Source of the DNA: DATKJS01 sp964551995
Lineage (GTDB): Bacteria > Acidobacteriota > Aminicenantia > Aminicenantales > Saccharicenantaceae
Direction: 5' to 3'
Length of the DNA stretch: 64,000 bases
Assembly: GCA_964551995.1 (NCBI GenBank)
Contig: CAZKFD010000013.1
Coordinates: 124,001 to 188,000, forward strand
The notes under the pieces are model-generated. The model was not told where the DNA came from. It saw nothing but the letters and a program-made list of their open reading frames with translations, and did not search any database. Positions 48,622 through 58,555 of this stretch are shown here, piece after piece (within the stretch, counting starts at the first letter, position 1; the number at the start of each line of letters is the position of its first letter). A program made the position numbers and the translations under genes.

Positions 48622-50154
48622 ATGCGGAAGGTCCTCATCCTCGATTTCGGGTCGCAGTACACCCAGCTCATCGCCCGCAAGATCCGCGAGCTCGGCGTGT
48701 ACTCCGAAATCCTGCCCTTCTCGACGCCGCTTCGCAGGCTTCGCGGACAACGGCCGTCGGCGCTCGTTCTCTCCGGCGGGCCGCAGAGCGTCTACGAGAA
48801 AGGCGCGCCCCGCCCCCCCCAGGAGATCTTCGAGTTGGGAGTGCCGGTCCTGGGAATCTGTTACGGCGTCCAGCTCATGGCCCACCTCCTCGGCGGCCGG
48901 GTCGTCCCCTCGACGGAGAGGGAATACGGGTTCGCCTCGCTTCGCGTCCTCGACAGAGGCGGCCTCCTGTCCCAGGTCAAGGACAGGGAGCAGGTCTGGA
49001 TGAGCCACGGCGACAGGCTGGAGGACGCCCCGCCCGGATTCGCGATCACGGGGAGCACGGTCAACACGCGGGCGGCGGCCATCGAGGATCGGGCCCGGGG
49101 ATTTTACGGCGTCCAGTTCCACCCCGAGGTCATCCACACCAAAGAGGGGATGAAGATCCTGGGCAACTTCCTCTTTAAGCTCGCCGGGCTCGAGGCGGAC
49201 TGGAACATGTCCTCGTTCATCGAGCGGAAGGTCGACGAGATCCGCCGCACGGTCGGAAAGCGGAAGGTCATCTGCGGCCTGAGCGGCGGCGTCGATTCTC
49301 TCGTCACGTCGCTCATCATCCACAAGGCCGTGCGGAACCAGCTCGTCTGCATCTTCATCGACAACGGCCTGCTCCGCAAGGGGCAGTACGAAGTGCTCAT
49401 GGAGGCCTTCCGGCACAAATTCTCCCTCAAGGTCATCGGCATTGACGCCTCGGACCTCTTCCTGGACAAGCTCCGCGGCATCACCTCGCCCGAGCGGAAG
49501 CGCAAGACGATCGGCCGGCTCTTCATCCATCTCTTCGAGCGCGAGGCGACGCGCATCGGCGGTGCCCAGTTCCTCGCCCAGGGCACGATCTATCCTGACG
49601 TCATCGAATCCAACCCCGTCAAGGGGCCGTCTTCCGTCATAAAATCCCATCACAACGTCGGCGGCCTGCCGAAGGGGCTCCGCTTCAAGCTCATCGAGCC
49701 CCTGCGCGAGCTCTTCAAGGACGAGGTCCGGGCGCTGGCCCTCGAGCTCGGCGTGGACAAGGAGTTCATCCACCAGCACCCGTTCCCCGGGCCGGGGCTG
49801 GCCGTCCGGCTCATCGGCGAGGTCAACCGGGAGAGCCTGGAGGTCCTCCGGGCGGCCGACGATATCGTCGTCTCGGAGGTCCGGCGGGCGGGGATCTATA
49901 ACAAGCTCTGGCAGGCCTTCGCTGTGCTGCTGCCCGTGCGCTCAGTCGGGGTCATGGGCGACCAGCGGACCTACCAGCGGGTCGTGGCCGTCCGCCTCGT
50001 CCAGAGCACGGACGGGATGACGGCGAACTGGTACCCGGCAGCCCCGCGGCTCCTCTCGAGGATCTCGACGCGCATTGTCAACGAGGTGCGCGGGGTGAAC
50101 CGGGTGGTCTATGACATCACGACCAAGCCGCCTGGGACGATCGAGTGGGAATAG
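48622..50154 (+). CDS. guaA: GMP synthase (glutamine-hydrolysing)
   Basis: Converts XMP to GMP. 510 residues. The class I glutaminase triad is C80 (LGICYGVQ), H167 and E169 (QFHPEVIHT). The ATP-pyrophosphatase loop is GLSGGVDS at 219-226, and the C-terminal dimerisation domain ends YDITTKPPGTIEWE, the normal terminus. ATG 48622 is right after the promoter; the first residues MRKVLILDFGSQYTQLIARK fit the family start exactly. Confidence 0.97.
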   Translation: MRKVLILDFGSQYTQLIARKIRELGVYSEILPFSTPLRRLRGQRPSALVLSGGPQSVYEKGAPRPPQEIFELGVPVLGICYGVQLMAHLLGGRVVPSTEREYGFASLRVLDRGGLLSQVKDREQVWMSHGDRLEDAPPGFAITGSTVNTRAAAIEDRARGFYGVQFHPEVIHTKEGMKILGNFLFKLAGLEADWNMSSFIERKVDEIRRTVGKRKVICGLSGGVDSLVTSLIIHKAVRNQLVCIFIDNGLLRKGQYEVLMEAFRHKFSLKVIGIDASDLFLDKLRGITSPERKRKTIGRLFIHLFEREATRIGGAQFLAQGTIYPDVIESNPVKGPSSVIKSHHNVGGLPKGLRFKLIEPLRELFKDEVRALALELGVDKEFIHQHPFPGPGLAVRLIGEVNRESLEVLRAADDIVVSEVRRAGIYNKLWQAFAVLLPVRSVGVMGDQRTYQRVVAVRLVQSTDGMTANWYPAAPRLLSRISTRIVNEVRGVNRVVYDITTKPPGTIEWE

Positions 50155-50235
50155 CCGCCGGCGCGGCCGTTTCGGGCCTAGGAAGGAAGGCCGTCCCTCT
50201 GGTCCGCGGGCCGCGTTGAATCGGGATAGGGCAAG

Positions 50236-53200
50236 ATGGAACCGGCATTCGTTCACCTCCATAACCATACGGAGTACAGCATCCTAGACGGCTGCCTGAA
50301 GGCGTCGGACCTCGCCCAGGCCGCTTACGAGAACAACATGGCGGCTGTCGCCATCACCGACCACGGCAACATCTTCGGGGCGGTCCAATTTTTCAAAGAG
50401 GCAAAGTCCAGAGGCGTCAAGCCCATCCTCGGCTGCGAGGTCTACGTCGCTCCCCGGAGCCGGTTCGACAAGACGCCGGAAGCCGGAGACGGGATCCATC
50501 ATTTCCATCTCATCCTCATCGTCCGGGACGAGAAGGGCTATCGGAACCTTTGCCGCCTCCTGACCCAGAGCTACCTCGAAGGCTTCTACTACCGTCCCCG
50601 GATCGACAAGGAACTCCTGTCTGCCCACGCCGAAGGACTCATCGGGCTTTCGAGCTGCCTCAAAGGAGAGGTCAGCTTCTGGCTGGGTCGGGGATTTGCC
50701 GAGAAGGCCGAGGATGCGGCGAGGGAATACGCCGCGCTGTTCGCCCCGGGAGACTTCTACATCGAACTTCAGAACCATGGTCTTTCCGAGCAGAAGGCGG
50801 TCAATCCCGGCCTGGTGGAGATCGCCCACAAGCTGGGCCTGCCGCTCGTAGCCACGAACGATGTCCACTTCGCCCGCCGGGAGGACTCCGAGAGCCAAGA
50901 CGTCCTGGTTTGCATCCAGACCAACAAGAAATTCTCGGACCCGGACCGCCTCAAGTTCAGCTCAGACCAGTTCTACTTCAAGTCGGCGGCCGAGATGCTG
51001 GCGCTCTTCAAAGACTATCCCGAGGCCATTCAGAACACCGGACGCATCGCCGCCCGGTGCGATTTCGAGTTCCCCTCCAAGGGGCATTTCCTGCCGAACT
51101 TCGCTCCGCCGGACGGCAAGACGCTGGGCGCGTATTTTGAGGAGGTGGCCTGGGCCGGCTTCCGGAAGAGGATGGAGGCGCGGGCGGCCCGGAGGATCAA
51201 CGGGGAGCATGCGCACACGCCCGAAGAGTACGAGGACCGGATGGAGCGGGAGATCAAGCTCATCAAGCAGATGGGTTTCGGGGGCTACTTCCTGATCGTC
51301 TGGGACCTGCTCAAGGCCGCCCGGGAGAAGGGGATCCCCATCGGGCCGGGCCGAGGCTCGGCCGCCGGCAGCCTCCTGGCCTACGCGCTGGAGATCACCG
51401 AGATCGACCCCCTCGAGTACGACCTGCTCTTCGAACGCTTCCTCAACCCCGAGCGCATCAGCCTGCCCGACATCGACATGGACTTCTGCGGCCGCCGCCG
51501 CGGCGAGATGATCGAGTACCTGACCCGGAAGTACGGTCAGGGGAACGTCAGCCAGATCATCACGTTCGGGACCATGGCCGCCCGCGGCGCCATCCGCGAC
51601 GTCGGCCGCGTCCTCGAAGTCCCTCTCCCCGAAGTCGACCGGGTCGCCAAGATGATCCCCTTCGGCCCGGACTCGACGATCGCCGAGGCCCTCAAGAACG
51701 TCCCCGAGCTCCGGGAGCTGCGCGATAAGAACTCCAAGATCGCCCAACTCCTGGCCATCGCCCAGCGAATCGAGGGCCAGGTCCGCCATCCCTCGATCCA
51801 CGCCGCGGGCATCGTCATCACGCCCAAGCCCCTGGTCGAGTTCATGCCCCTGTACCAGTCGGCCAAGGGAGAGATCACCACCCAGTTCGCGATGGGGGAC
51901 GTGGAGGCCATCGGGTTGCTCAAGATGGACCTCCTCGGCCTGCGGAACCTGACCGTCATCGATGACACGGTGACCCTTATCCGGCAGGACAAAGGGGACG
52001 AGATCAACATCAACGGGCTCCCCCTCGACGACGCCAGGACCTTCGAGGTCTTCCAGGCGGGGAACACGGACGGGGTCTTCCAGTTCGAGAGCCCGGGGAT
52101 GAAGGATCTTCTCCGCAATTTTAAGCCGGAGCAGTTCCGCGACCTCATCGCCCTCAACGCTCTCTACCGGCCCGGCCCGCTCAAGAGCGGCATGACGGAC
52201 GAGTTCATCCACCGCAAGAACCACCCCGAGCGCATCAGCTACGAGTTCCCCGAGATCGAGCCGATCCTCAAGGAGACGCGGGGCATCATCGTCTATCAGG
52301 AACAGGTGATGCGGATCGCGACCGATCTGGCCGGGTTCAGCCTGGCCGAGGCCGACATCCTGCGCAAGGCCATGGGCAAGAAGGTCCCGGAGATCATGAG
52401 GGCCCAGAAGCAGCGCTTCGTCCAGGGGGCGCGGAAGCGAGGCATCAGCCAGGCCAAAGCCGACAAGATGTTCGAGCAGATTAAGAACTTCGCCGAATAC
52501 GGCTTCAACAAGTCCCATAGCGCGGCCTACGCCCTCCTGGCCTACCAGACGGCCTACCTCAAGGCCCATTATCCCCAGTATTTCCTGGCCGCACTCCTGA
52601 CCTCCGAGGCCGAGAGAGGGGCGACGCCCCAGGTCGTCAAGTACATCGGCGAATGCCACGACATGGGGATCAGGATCCTGCCCCCCGACATCAACCGGAG
52701 CGATTACGGGTTCACGGTGGAAGGCGGCGACATCCGCTTCGGCCTGGCGGCGGTCAAGAACGTCGGCCGCGCGGCGGTCGAGGAGCTCATGGCCCTGCGG
52801 AAAAAGCTCGGCGGTTTCGCCTCGCCCTTCGACCTGTTCGGGGAGCATGACGCGAAGTTCCTCAACCGGAAGGCGGTCGAGAGCCTGATCAAGGCGGGCG
52901 TGTTCGACTCGCTCGGGTGGAAAAGGTCGCAGTGCTACCACATGCTCGACCGCATGATCGAGTTCGGCCACGACGTTCAGAAGGCCAGGGCGGCCCGGCA
53001 GAACCTGCTTTTCGGGGGGAGCGTCGTCGAGCGGCCCCCGGTCCCCCAGGAGGTGCAGGAGATGCGGGAGTGGGACGAATCGCACGTCCTCTCCTACGAG
53101 CTTGACGCCCTCGGCTTTTATATCACGGGCCACCCCCTGGCCCAGTACAAAGACCGGCTCCGCAAGCTCGTCTCCCACGCCCTCGGGGAGCTCGACGACG

Positions 53201-53715
53201 ACCGGGACTTCGACAAGGAGATCCGGGCCGCCGGGATAATCTCCGCGCTCAAGCAGCTGCGGACCAAGAAAGACGAGCGGATGGCGACGTTCGTCCTCGA
53301 GGACATGACCGACCGGATCGAGGTCGTCGCCTTCCCGGACTCCTTTGCCAAGTACGGGGCCTACCTTCGGGAGGGCCATCTCGTCTGGATCAAGGGGAAG
53401 TACCTCGGCGAGGGCGAGAGCCGCCGCATCAGCATCAGCCAGGCGGCCCCGCTGGCGGAGGCCCTGGAGGCCCAGGCCAAGAGGGTCATCGTCAGGATCT
53501 TCCTTCCCGGACTGGAGGAGTCCATCCTCTCGGAGCTCAAGGCGGTCCTCGACAGCCACGAGGGGAAATGCCCCGTCTTCTTTGAGCTCGAGACGCCCCA
53601 TGCCTACCGGGTGACGGTCCGGAGCACCGAGGTCCAGAGGGTGGCCCCCACCGAGGCCCTGATCAAGAAGATCGAAGGCCTGCTCGGGGAGAATTCCGTC
53701 ACTGTCGATTATTGA
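50236..53715 (+). CDS. dnaE: DNA polymerase III alpha subunit
   Basis: Main replicative polymerase. 1159 residues, DnaE1 type. The PHP domain (about 1-270) begins FVHLHNHTEYSILDG and keeps its His/Asp residues (ITDHGNIFGAV). The polymerase core has GPGRGSAAGSLLAYAL, the catalytic Asp pair in LPDIDMDFCGRR (about 412-418) and LLKMDLLGLRNL. RQNLLFGG near residue 920-927 fits a beta-clamp-binding motif. An OB domain follows (about 985-1065). No intein. Its 3' end overlaps the remnant gene on the other strand. Confidence 0.97.
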   Translation: MEPAFVHLHNHTEYSILDGCLKASDLAQAAYENNMAAVAITDHGNIFGAVQFFKEAKSRGVKPILGCEVYVAPRSRFDKTPEAGDGIHHFHLILIVRDEKGYRNLCRLLTQSYLEGFYYRPRIDKELLSAHAEGLIGLSSCLKGEVSFWLGRGFAEKAEDAAREYAALFAPGDFYIELQNHGLSEQKAVNPGLVEIAHKLGLPLVATNDVHFARREDSESQDVLVCIQTNKKFSDPDRLKFSSDQFYFKSAAEMLALFKDYPEAIQNTGRIAARCDFEFPSKGHFLPNFAPPDGKTLGAYFEEVAWAGFRKRMEARAARRINGEHAHTPEEYEDRMEREIKLIKQMGFGGYFLIVWDLLKAAREKGIPIGPGRGSAAGSLLAYALEITEIDPLEYDLLFERFLNPERISLPDIDMDFCGRRRGEMIEYLTRKYGQGNVSQIITFGTMAARGAIRDVGRVLEVPLPEVDRVAKMIPFGPDSTIAEALKNVPELRELRDKNSKIAQLLAIAQRIEGQVRHPSIHAAGIVITPKPLVEFMPLYQSAKGEITTQFAMGDVEAIGLLKMDLLGLRNLTVIDDTVTLIRQDKGDEININGLPLDDARTFEVFQAGNTDGVFQFESPGMKDLLRNFKPEQFRDLIALNALYRPGPLKSGMTDEFIHRKNHPERISYEFPEIEPILKETRGIIVYQEQVMRIATDLAGFSLAEADILRKAMGKKVPEIMRAQKQRFVQGARKRGISQAKADKMFEQIKNFAEYGFNKSHSAAYALLAYQTAYLKAHYPQYFLAALLTSEAERGATPQVVKYIGECHDMGIRILPPDINRSDYGFTVEGGDIRFGLAAVKNVGRAAVEELMALRKKLGGFASPFDLFGEHDAKFLNRKAVESLIKAGVFDSLGWKRSQCYHMLDRMIEFGHDVQKARAARQNLLFGGSVVERPPVPQEVQEMREWDESHVLSYELDALGFYITGHPLAQYKDRLRKLVSHALGELDDDRDFDKEIRAAGIISALKQLRTKKDERMATFVLEDMTDRIEVVAFPDSFAKYGAYLREGHLVWIKGKYLGEGESRRISISQAAPLAEALEAQAKRVIVRIFLPGLEESILSELKAVLDSHEGKCPVFFELETPHAYRVTVRSTEVQRVAPTEALIKKIEGLLGENSVTVDY

Positions 53716-54261
53716 GCGGCGGACCCTTTTGGCTGACCCTGGTATTCGCGACGTCCGGCGCCGCCTCCGCGACAAAGCGCGAGCCGTTCCAGTAGCGGAT
53801 CCCCTCTTTCATTATCTCGCGGTACGCGCTGTCGAGATCCCCCGGAGCTTGCCCGCCGCTGCGATCTCGTTGCGCTTCATCCGGTGACAGTGGCCCCAGT
53901 CGACGTACTGGCACCGGAGGTCGAGGCCAGGATAGAAAAACAGGTTATAGAAGTAGTCCACCACGACGCGCTTGTTGCCGGTGATCCCGAGGTCGTTGAC
54001 CGCTTCCACGATGTCGCCCCGGGCCAGGCCGACCTCCGGCCGCGGCAAGACGAGATAATACTCTTCCGAGCCGGCGGGGAGGCTATCCGAGCGGAATTCT
54101 CCGCTCTGGCGAGTGCACCCGGCGACATGGTTTGAATCGAACACGGCCAACCACGGTCCGAATTGATCGTTGATCCCGCCGGCGATGATCTCGTCGCAGC
54201 CGAGCTGGGCCGATCTCTCCTTCCAGGAGCGGAGCAGATTTTCCCCGTCCAGGACGTCCAT
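53699..54261 (-). pseudogene. Unknown protein gene with a probable frameshift
   Basis: From ATG 54261 (GGAGG four bases upstream) an open frame of 149 codons runs to 53812. Its last residues, after AAAGKLRG, are an unlikely STARTAR. At the G5 tract near 53838-53842 a shift equal to one added G continues as DLDSAYREIMKEGIRYWNGS, then RFVAEAAPD, to a stop at 53699. The continuation looks like real protein. The first part includes GDIVEAVNDLGITGNKRVVV and FFYPGLDLRCQYVDWGHCHR; I do not recognise the family. The defect may be a mutation, a sequencing error or slippage. Its extended frame overlaps dnaE's end by 17 bp. Local base composition is more AT-rich than in the neighbours. Confidence 0.55.
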
Positions 54262-54334
54262 CGGTCCTCCTCGAGGTAATATCAATATCTGATCCAATGC
54301 CGCGCCCGGAGTCAAGATTCCCGTCCGGGGCCGA

Positions 54335-54363
54335 TTGACACTCCGGGGCGAAAAGGGTAGAGT
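54335..54363 (+). promoter_or_regulatory. Promoter for the receiver-like gene and possibly valS
   Basis: Perfect TTGACA, a 17-base spacer, and TAGAGT (4 of 6 match). The leader to GTG 54399 is about 30 bases and contains TGAGGA. Confidence 0.5.
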
Positions 54364-54398
54364 AAATTGAATATTTTATTGATGTTCTGAGGATCGTC

Positions 54399-55067
54399 GT
54401 GGCGTGCAAGATTATCGTGGCCGACGCGAGCCCATCGGTTCAGAAAGCCCTCCAGCTCGCCTTCCCCGAGCCGGAATTCCGGCTGTACGCCTTCGAGGAC
54501 GGCGCAGAGCTCCTCGATTCTCTGGACGAGATCCGGCCCGACGCGGTCCTGCTCAGCCCCTCTCTCCCTGGCCTCGAAGCGGGCGAGGTCGCCCGGCACC
54601 TGAGAAGGCGGGAGGACCTCCGGCGCGTCCCGCTCCTCCTCCTACGGGGGACGTTCGAATCCCTGAACGCGGCGAAGGCGCCCCTGCCCGAGCCCGATGC
54701 GGTCTTCCAGAAGCCCTTCGACTCGGAACGGCTCGCCGTGGCCGTTCGCTCCATGATCCTGAAGAGGACCGGGCCGTCGTCGATGCCCGAGGAGACGCCG
54801 TGGCCGTCCCCCGATGGTCCCGTCGGCGCCGCGGCCGAGCCGGAGCCCGAGTCCCTGCCCGAAGAGCCCGCCCCGGCTCCGGGAGCCCCGTCCGACGGCG
54901 GGACGGCCGCTGCCGGGGGCCCGGTCGACGCGGCTCTGCGCGAATGGATCAGGAACGAATTCACCGGCACCGAGAGGGAGATCGAAAAGCGCGTCCGGGC
55001 CCGCGTCCTGGCCGACGTCAAGGGCTGGCTCGAGAGGGGCGGCAAGGACATAAAGGGAACGATCTGA
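54399..55067 (+). CDS. Degenerate receiver-domain protein
   Basis: 222 residues, start GTG. Residues 1-118 follow the response-regulator receiver fold (IIVADASPSVQKALQLAF...FEDGAELLDSL...DAVLLSPSLPG...FQKPF). The phospho-acceptor Asp is replaced by Ser53 in LLSPSLPG and only one acid remains in the first loop (D9); Lys105 is kept. It should not be phosphorylated in the normal way. A Pro/Ala/Glu-rich linker (about 120-180) leads to a charged amphipathic helix (EWIRNEFTGTEREIEKRVRA) at the C-terminus, in place of a DNA-binding domain. It is 37 bp upstream of valS. Role unknown. Confidence 0.75.
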   Translation: MACKIIVADASPSVQKALQLAFPEPEFRLYAFEDGAELLDSLDEIRPDAVLLSPSLPGLEAGEVARHLRRREDLRRVPLLLLRGTFESLNAAKAPLPEPDAVFQKPFDSERLAVAVRSMILKRTGPSSMPEETPWPSPDGPVGAAAEPEPESLPEEPAPAPGAPSDGGTAAAGGPVDAALREWIRNEFTGTEREIEKRVRARVLADVKGWLERGGKDIKGTI

Positions 55068-55104
55068 CTCCTGCGGACCGGCCCGGCACAAGCGTGGTGA
55101 CTCC

Positions 55105-57741
55105 ATGAACGATAAGAAAGAGCTTGCGAAAGCGTACGACCCCAAGCCCGTCGAGGAGCGGTGGTCATCGTTCTGGCTGGACGAAGGTCTCTTCGTCGCC
55201 GATCCGGACTCCCCGAAGCCGAAGTTCTCCATGGTCCTCCCTCCGCCGAACGTCACGGGCATCCTGCACATGGGGCACGCCCTGTGCTTCACTCTGCCCG
55301 ACATCATCACCCGGTGGAAGAGGATGCAGGGGTTCAACTGCCTCTGGCTGCCGGGGACCGACCACGCCTCGATCGCCGTCCACAACGTCATCGAGCAGAG
55401 CCTGGCGGAGAAGGGCCTGAGCCGGGAAAAAGTGGGGCGGGAGGAGTTCCTCCGGATCGCCTGGGACTGGAAGGCCAAGTACGGCGGGGTCATCACCGGC
55501 CAGCTCAAGAAGCTCGGTGCCTCGCTCGACTGGTCCCGGGAGCGCTTCACCATGGACCCCGGATTCAGCCGGGCCGTCCGGCAGGTCTTCGTGTCCCTTT
55601 ATGACGAGGGCCTGATCTACCGCGACTATTACCTCGTCAACCGCTGTCCGCGGTGCGGCACCGTCCTCTCGGACATCGAGATCGAGCACCGGGACCTGCG
55701 CGGCAAGCTCTGGTATATCAAGTATCCGGTCGAAGGCTCCGACGAGGCCGTCGTCGTGGCCACGACGCGGCCCGAGACGATGCTCGGAGACACGGCCGTG
55801 GCCGTCCATCCCGACGACGAGCGTTTCCGGCGCTTCCTCGGGAAGCGCGTCGTCCTCCCCCTCCGGAACCGGCCCATTCCGGTCATCACCGACGAGCGGG
55901 TCGAGCGGGATTTCGGCACGGGTGCGGTCAAGGTCACCCCGGCGCACGACCCGGTGGATTTCGAGTTGGGCAAAAAGCACGGCCTGGAGCAGATCATCGT
56001 CATCGACGGCGCCGGGAAGATGACCGAGGCGGCGGGGCCGGAGTTCCGCGGCCTCGACCGTTTCGCGTGCCGGGCGAAGGTCGTCGAGAGGCTCCGCGAA
56101 CTCGGCCTTCTCATCAAGACCGAGGATTACGACCACGCCGTCGGCCACTGCTACCGCTGCAAGAGCGTCATCGAGCCGCACCTCTCCTGGCAGTGGTTCG
56201 TGAGGATCAAGCCCCTCGCCGACGAGGCCATCCGCGTCGTCGAGAGCGGCGAGATCCGGTTCATTCCGGCGAACTGGACGAAGACGTACTTCGAGTGGAT
56301 GTACAACATCCACGACTGGTGCGTTTCGCGCCAGCTCTGGTGGGGGCACCGGATTCCGGCCTGGTACTGCCGCAACTGCAAGCGCGTCATGGTCGCGATG
56401 GAGGAGCCGGCGAGGTGCGACTCCTGCGGCGGGCCGGTCGACCAAGACGAGGACGTCCTCGACACTTGGTTCTCCTCCGCCCTCTGGCCCTTCGGGACGC
56501 TCGGCTGGCCGGAGGAGACCGGGGACCTCCGGACGTTTTACCCGACCGACCTCATGTCCACCGGGTTCGACATCATCTTCTTCTGGGTGGCCAGGATGAT
56601 CATGATGGGCCTCAAGTTCCGCGGGCAGATCCCGTTCCGCCACGTCTTCATCAACGGCCTGGTGCGCGACCTGAAGCGGCGCAAGATGAGCAAATCCGAG
56701 GGGAACATCATCGACCCCTTGGAGATGATCGGGAAATACGGCGCCGACGCCCTCCGCTTCACCCTGGCGGCCCTGGCCGTTCCCGGCATGGACATCGCCC
56801 TCTCAGAGGAGCGAATGGCCGGCTATCGGGCCTTCGCCAACAAGATCTGGAACGCCTCCCGCTTCGTCCTGATGAACATGGGCGAAGAGCCGGACGCGGC
56901 CCGGGACGAGGAGATGACGCTCTCCGACCGCTGGATCCGCAGCCGCCTGGCCCGGACGACGGCCGCGATCGCCCAGAGCCTCGAGCTATACAAATTCTAC
57001 GAGGCGGCCGACGTCCTCTACCATTTCGTCTGGCACGAGTTTTGTGACTGGTATATCGAGTTTGCCAAGACGGACCTGCGGGACGGCCGCCGGACGGCTG
57101 AGACCGTCCTCGTCGAGACGCTCGACCAGATCCTGAGGCTCCTCCATCCGTTCATGCCGTTCATCACCGAGGAGATCTGGCAGCATCTGCCGGGGGCGGG
57201 CCGGTCTATCTCTCTGGCCGCTTTCCCGGAGGCCGATGAGGCCCGGGTGGACGGGGAGGCCGAAAGCGCCATGGCCCTCCTCCAGGGCGTCATCGTTGAA
57301 ACCCGGGCCATCCGGTCCGAGAACCGGATCCCTCCCCGGGCGAAGGTCGAGCTCTGGGTCAAGCCGTCCGGCACGGAGGAGGCGCGGGCTCTCTCGCGGG
57401 AGTCCGCCTCGATCGAGCTCCTGGCCGGTGTTTCGAAGCTTCGGTTCACGGACGCGTTCCCGGAGGGGCGGAGGCTCCTCAAAGGCGTGGTCGGGCCCTT
57501 CGAGCTGGCCGTGCCGATCGACGAGGCGGCCGGCCTTGCCCAGGAGAAGGAAAGGCTCGACAAGGAGCTGGCGAAGATCGAGGCGGACATGGCCAAGCTC
57601 GCCGGGAAGCTCGGGAACGCCGATTTCCTCTCGCGGGCCCCCCGGGCCGTCATCGAAGAGAACCGGTCGCGGTTGGAGGATCTCCGGAGCCGGCGGGATA
57701 AGATCTCGGAAAATCTCGCCCGCCTCGCGGCCGCGGACTGA
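55105..57741 (+). CDS. valS: Valyl-tRNA synthetase
   Basis: 878 residues, class I synthetase. The HIGH motif appears as HMGH (55-58) in PPPNVTGILHMGHAL, and the KMSKS motif at 527-531. The editing domain has TTRPETMLGDTAVAVHP and GTGAVKVTPAHDPVDFELG. The tRNA-binding anticodon domain and the C-terminal coiled coil (about 805-878, LAQEKERLDKELAKIEADM) are complete. The Shine-Dalgarno before ATG 55105 is weak. Confidence 0.97.
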   Translation: MNDKKELAKAYDPKPVEERWSSFWLDEGLFVADPDSPKPKFSMVLPPPNVTGILHMGHALCFTLPDIITRWKRMQGFNCLWLPGTDHASIAVHNVIEQSLAEKGLSREKVGREEFLRIAWDWKAKYGGVITGQLKKLGASLDWSRERFTMDPGFSRAVRQVFVSLYDEGLIYRDYYLVNRCPRCGTVLSDIEIEHRDLRGKLWYIKYPVEGSDEAVVVATTRPETMLGDTAVAVHPDDERFRRFLGKRVVLPLRNRPIPVITDERVERDFGTGAVKVTPAHDPVDFELGKKHGLEQIIVIDGAGKMTEAAGPEFRGLDRFACRAKVVERLRELGLLIKTEDYDHAVGHCYRCKSVIEPHLSWQWFVRIKPLADEAIRVVESGEIRFIPANWTKTYFEWMYNIHDWCVSRQLWWGHRIPAWYCRNCKRVMVAMEEPARCDSCGGPVDQDEDVLDTWFSSALWPFGTLGWPEETGDLRTFYPTDLMSTGFDIIFFWVARMIMMGLKFRGQIPFRHVFINGLVRDLKRRKMSKSEGNIIDPLEMIGKYGADALRFTLAALAVPGMDIALSEERMAGYRAFANKIWNASRFVLMNMGEEPDAARDEEMTLSDRWIRSRLARTTAAIAQSLELYKFYEAADVLYHFVWHEFCDWYIEFAKTDLRDGRRTAETVLVETLDQILRLLHPFMPFITEEIWQHLPGAGRSISLAAFPEADEARVDGEAESAMALLQGVIVETRAIRSENRIPPRAKVELWVKPSGTEEARALSRESASIELLAGVSKLRFTDAFPEGRRLLKGVVGPFELAVPIDEAAGLAQEKERLDKELAKIEADMAKLAGKLGNADFLSRAPRAVIEENRSRLEDLRSRRDKISENLARLAAAD

Positions 57742-57775
57742 GCGGGCCTGAGGCGCCGGGCGAACGGGCGGAACC

Positions 57776-58555
57776 ATGACCTTTGGAGCGACCATCCACC
57801 GCTTGGAGAGCGTGCCCTCCACCAACGACGCGGCCCGGGAGCTGGCCCGGGCAGGGGCCGCCCACGGCACGGCCGTGGTCGCCGAGGAACAGACGCGGGG
57901 CCGGGGCACGAAGGGGCGGATCTGGCACTCCCCGCGCGGCTGTGGGCTCTACGCTTCGTTCATCGTGCGCTGGGAGGGGCCTGAGGGCCGCCGCCCCGAA
58001 TTCGTCCTTCTCCCCCTTGCGGCCGGGCTCGCCGCGGGCGATGCGATCCTCGAGTCCGCCGGGGTTTCCGTCCGTCTCAAGTGGCCCAACGATCTCGTCT
58101 GGGACCGGAAGAAGCTCGGCGGGATCCTGACCGAAAGCGTTTTCCGGGGGAAGGCCCCGGATTTCGCGGTCCTCGGCGTCGGCGTCAACGTCAATCAGGA
58201 AGAGGACGATTTTCCCGGCAACTTGAAGGGAGCGGCCACCTCCCTCCGCCTCGTCACCGGCCGGCCGGCGAGCCGCGAGCGCCTGCTCGGCTGCCTATGC
58301 CGGGCCCTCGACTCCTGGTATAATCGGCTCGTTCAGGGAGAGAGGGCCGGGGTCATCCGGGCGTACGATGAGCGGATGCCGTTCTCACGGGGGACGCGGG
58401 TTTTCGTCTCGACGGCGCGCGGGGAGATATCCGGGATCTATCGCGGATTGGCGGAGGAAGGGCGCCTCCGCGTCGAGCGGGACGCCGGCCCGGTCGACGT
58501 CTCTTTCGAGGAGATCCAGGGGCTCGATTGGCAAGGGCAAGGAGAAAGCCGATGA
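57776..58555 (+). CDS. birA: Biotin--[acetyl-CoA-carboxylase] ligase
   Basis: Attaches biotin to carboxyl carrier proteins. 259 residues. SVPSTNDAARELA, the biotinyl-AMP loop EEQTRGRGTKGRIW, and LKWPNDLVWDRKKLGGIL are the catalytic segments, and the C-terminal SH3-like domain follows. It lacks the N-terminal helix-turn-helix of the E. coli repressor, so it is a monofunctional class I enzyme. The stop overlaps coaX as ATGA. Confidence 0.95.
   Translation: MTFGATIHRLESVPSTNDAARELARAGAAHGTAVVAEEQTRGRGTKGRIWHSPRGCGLYASFIVRWEGPEGRRPEFVLLPLAAGLAAGDAILESAGVSVRLKWPNDLVWDRKKLGGILTESVFRGKAPDFAVLGVGVNVNQEEDDFPGNLKGAATSLRLVTGRPASRERLLGCLCRALDSWYNRLVQGERAGVIRAYDERMPFSRGTRVFVSTARGEISGIYRGLAEEGRLRVERDAGPVDVSFEEIQGLDWQGQGESR

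Noticed and set aside
50962..53775. A 937-codon minus-strand open frame opposite dnaE
   Set aside because: It mirrors the dnaE codons, has a low-complexity Asp/Leu/Arg composition typical of antisense frames in GC-rich genes, and has no family motif.
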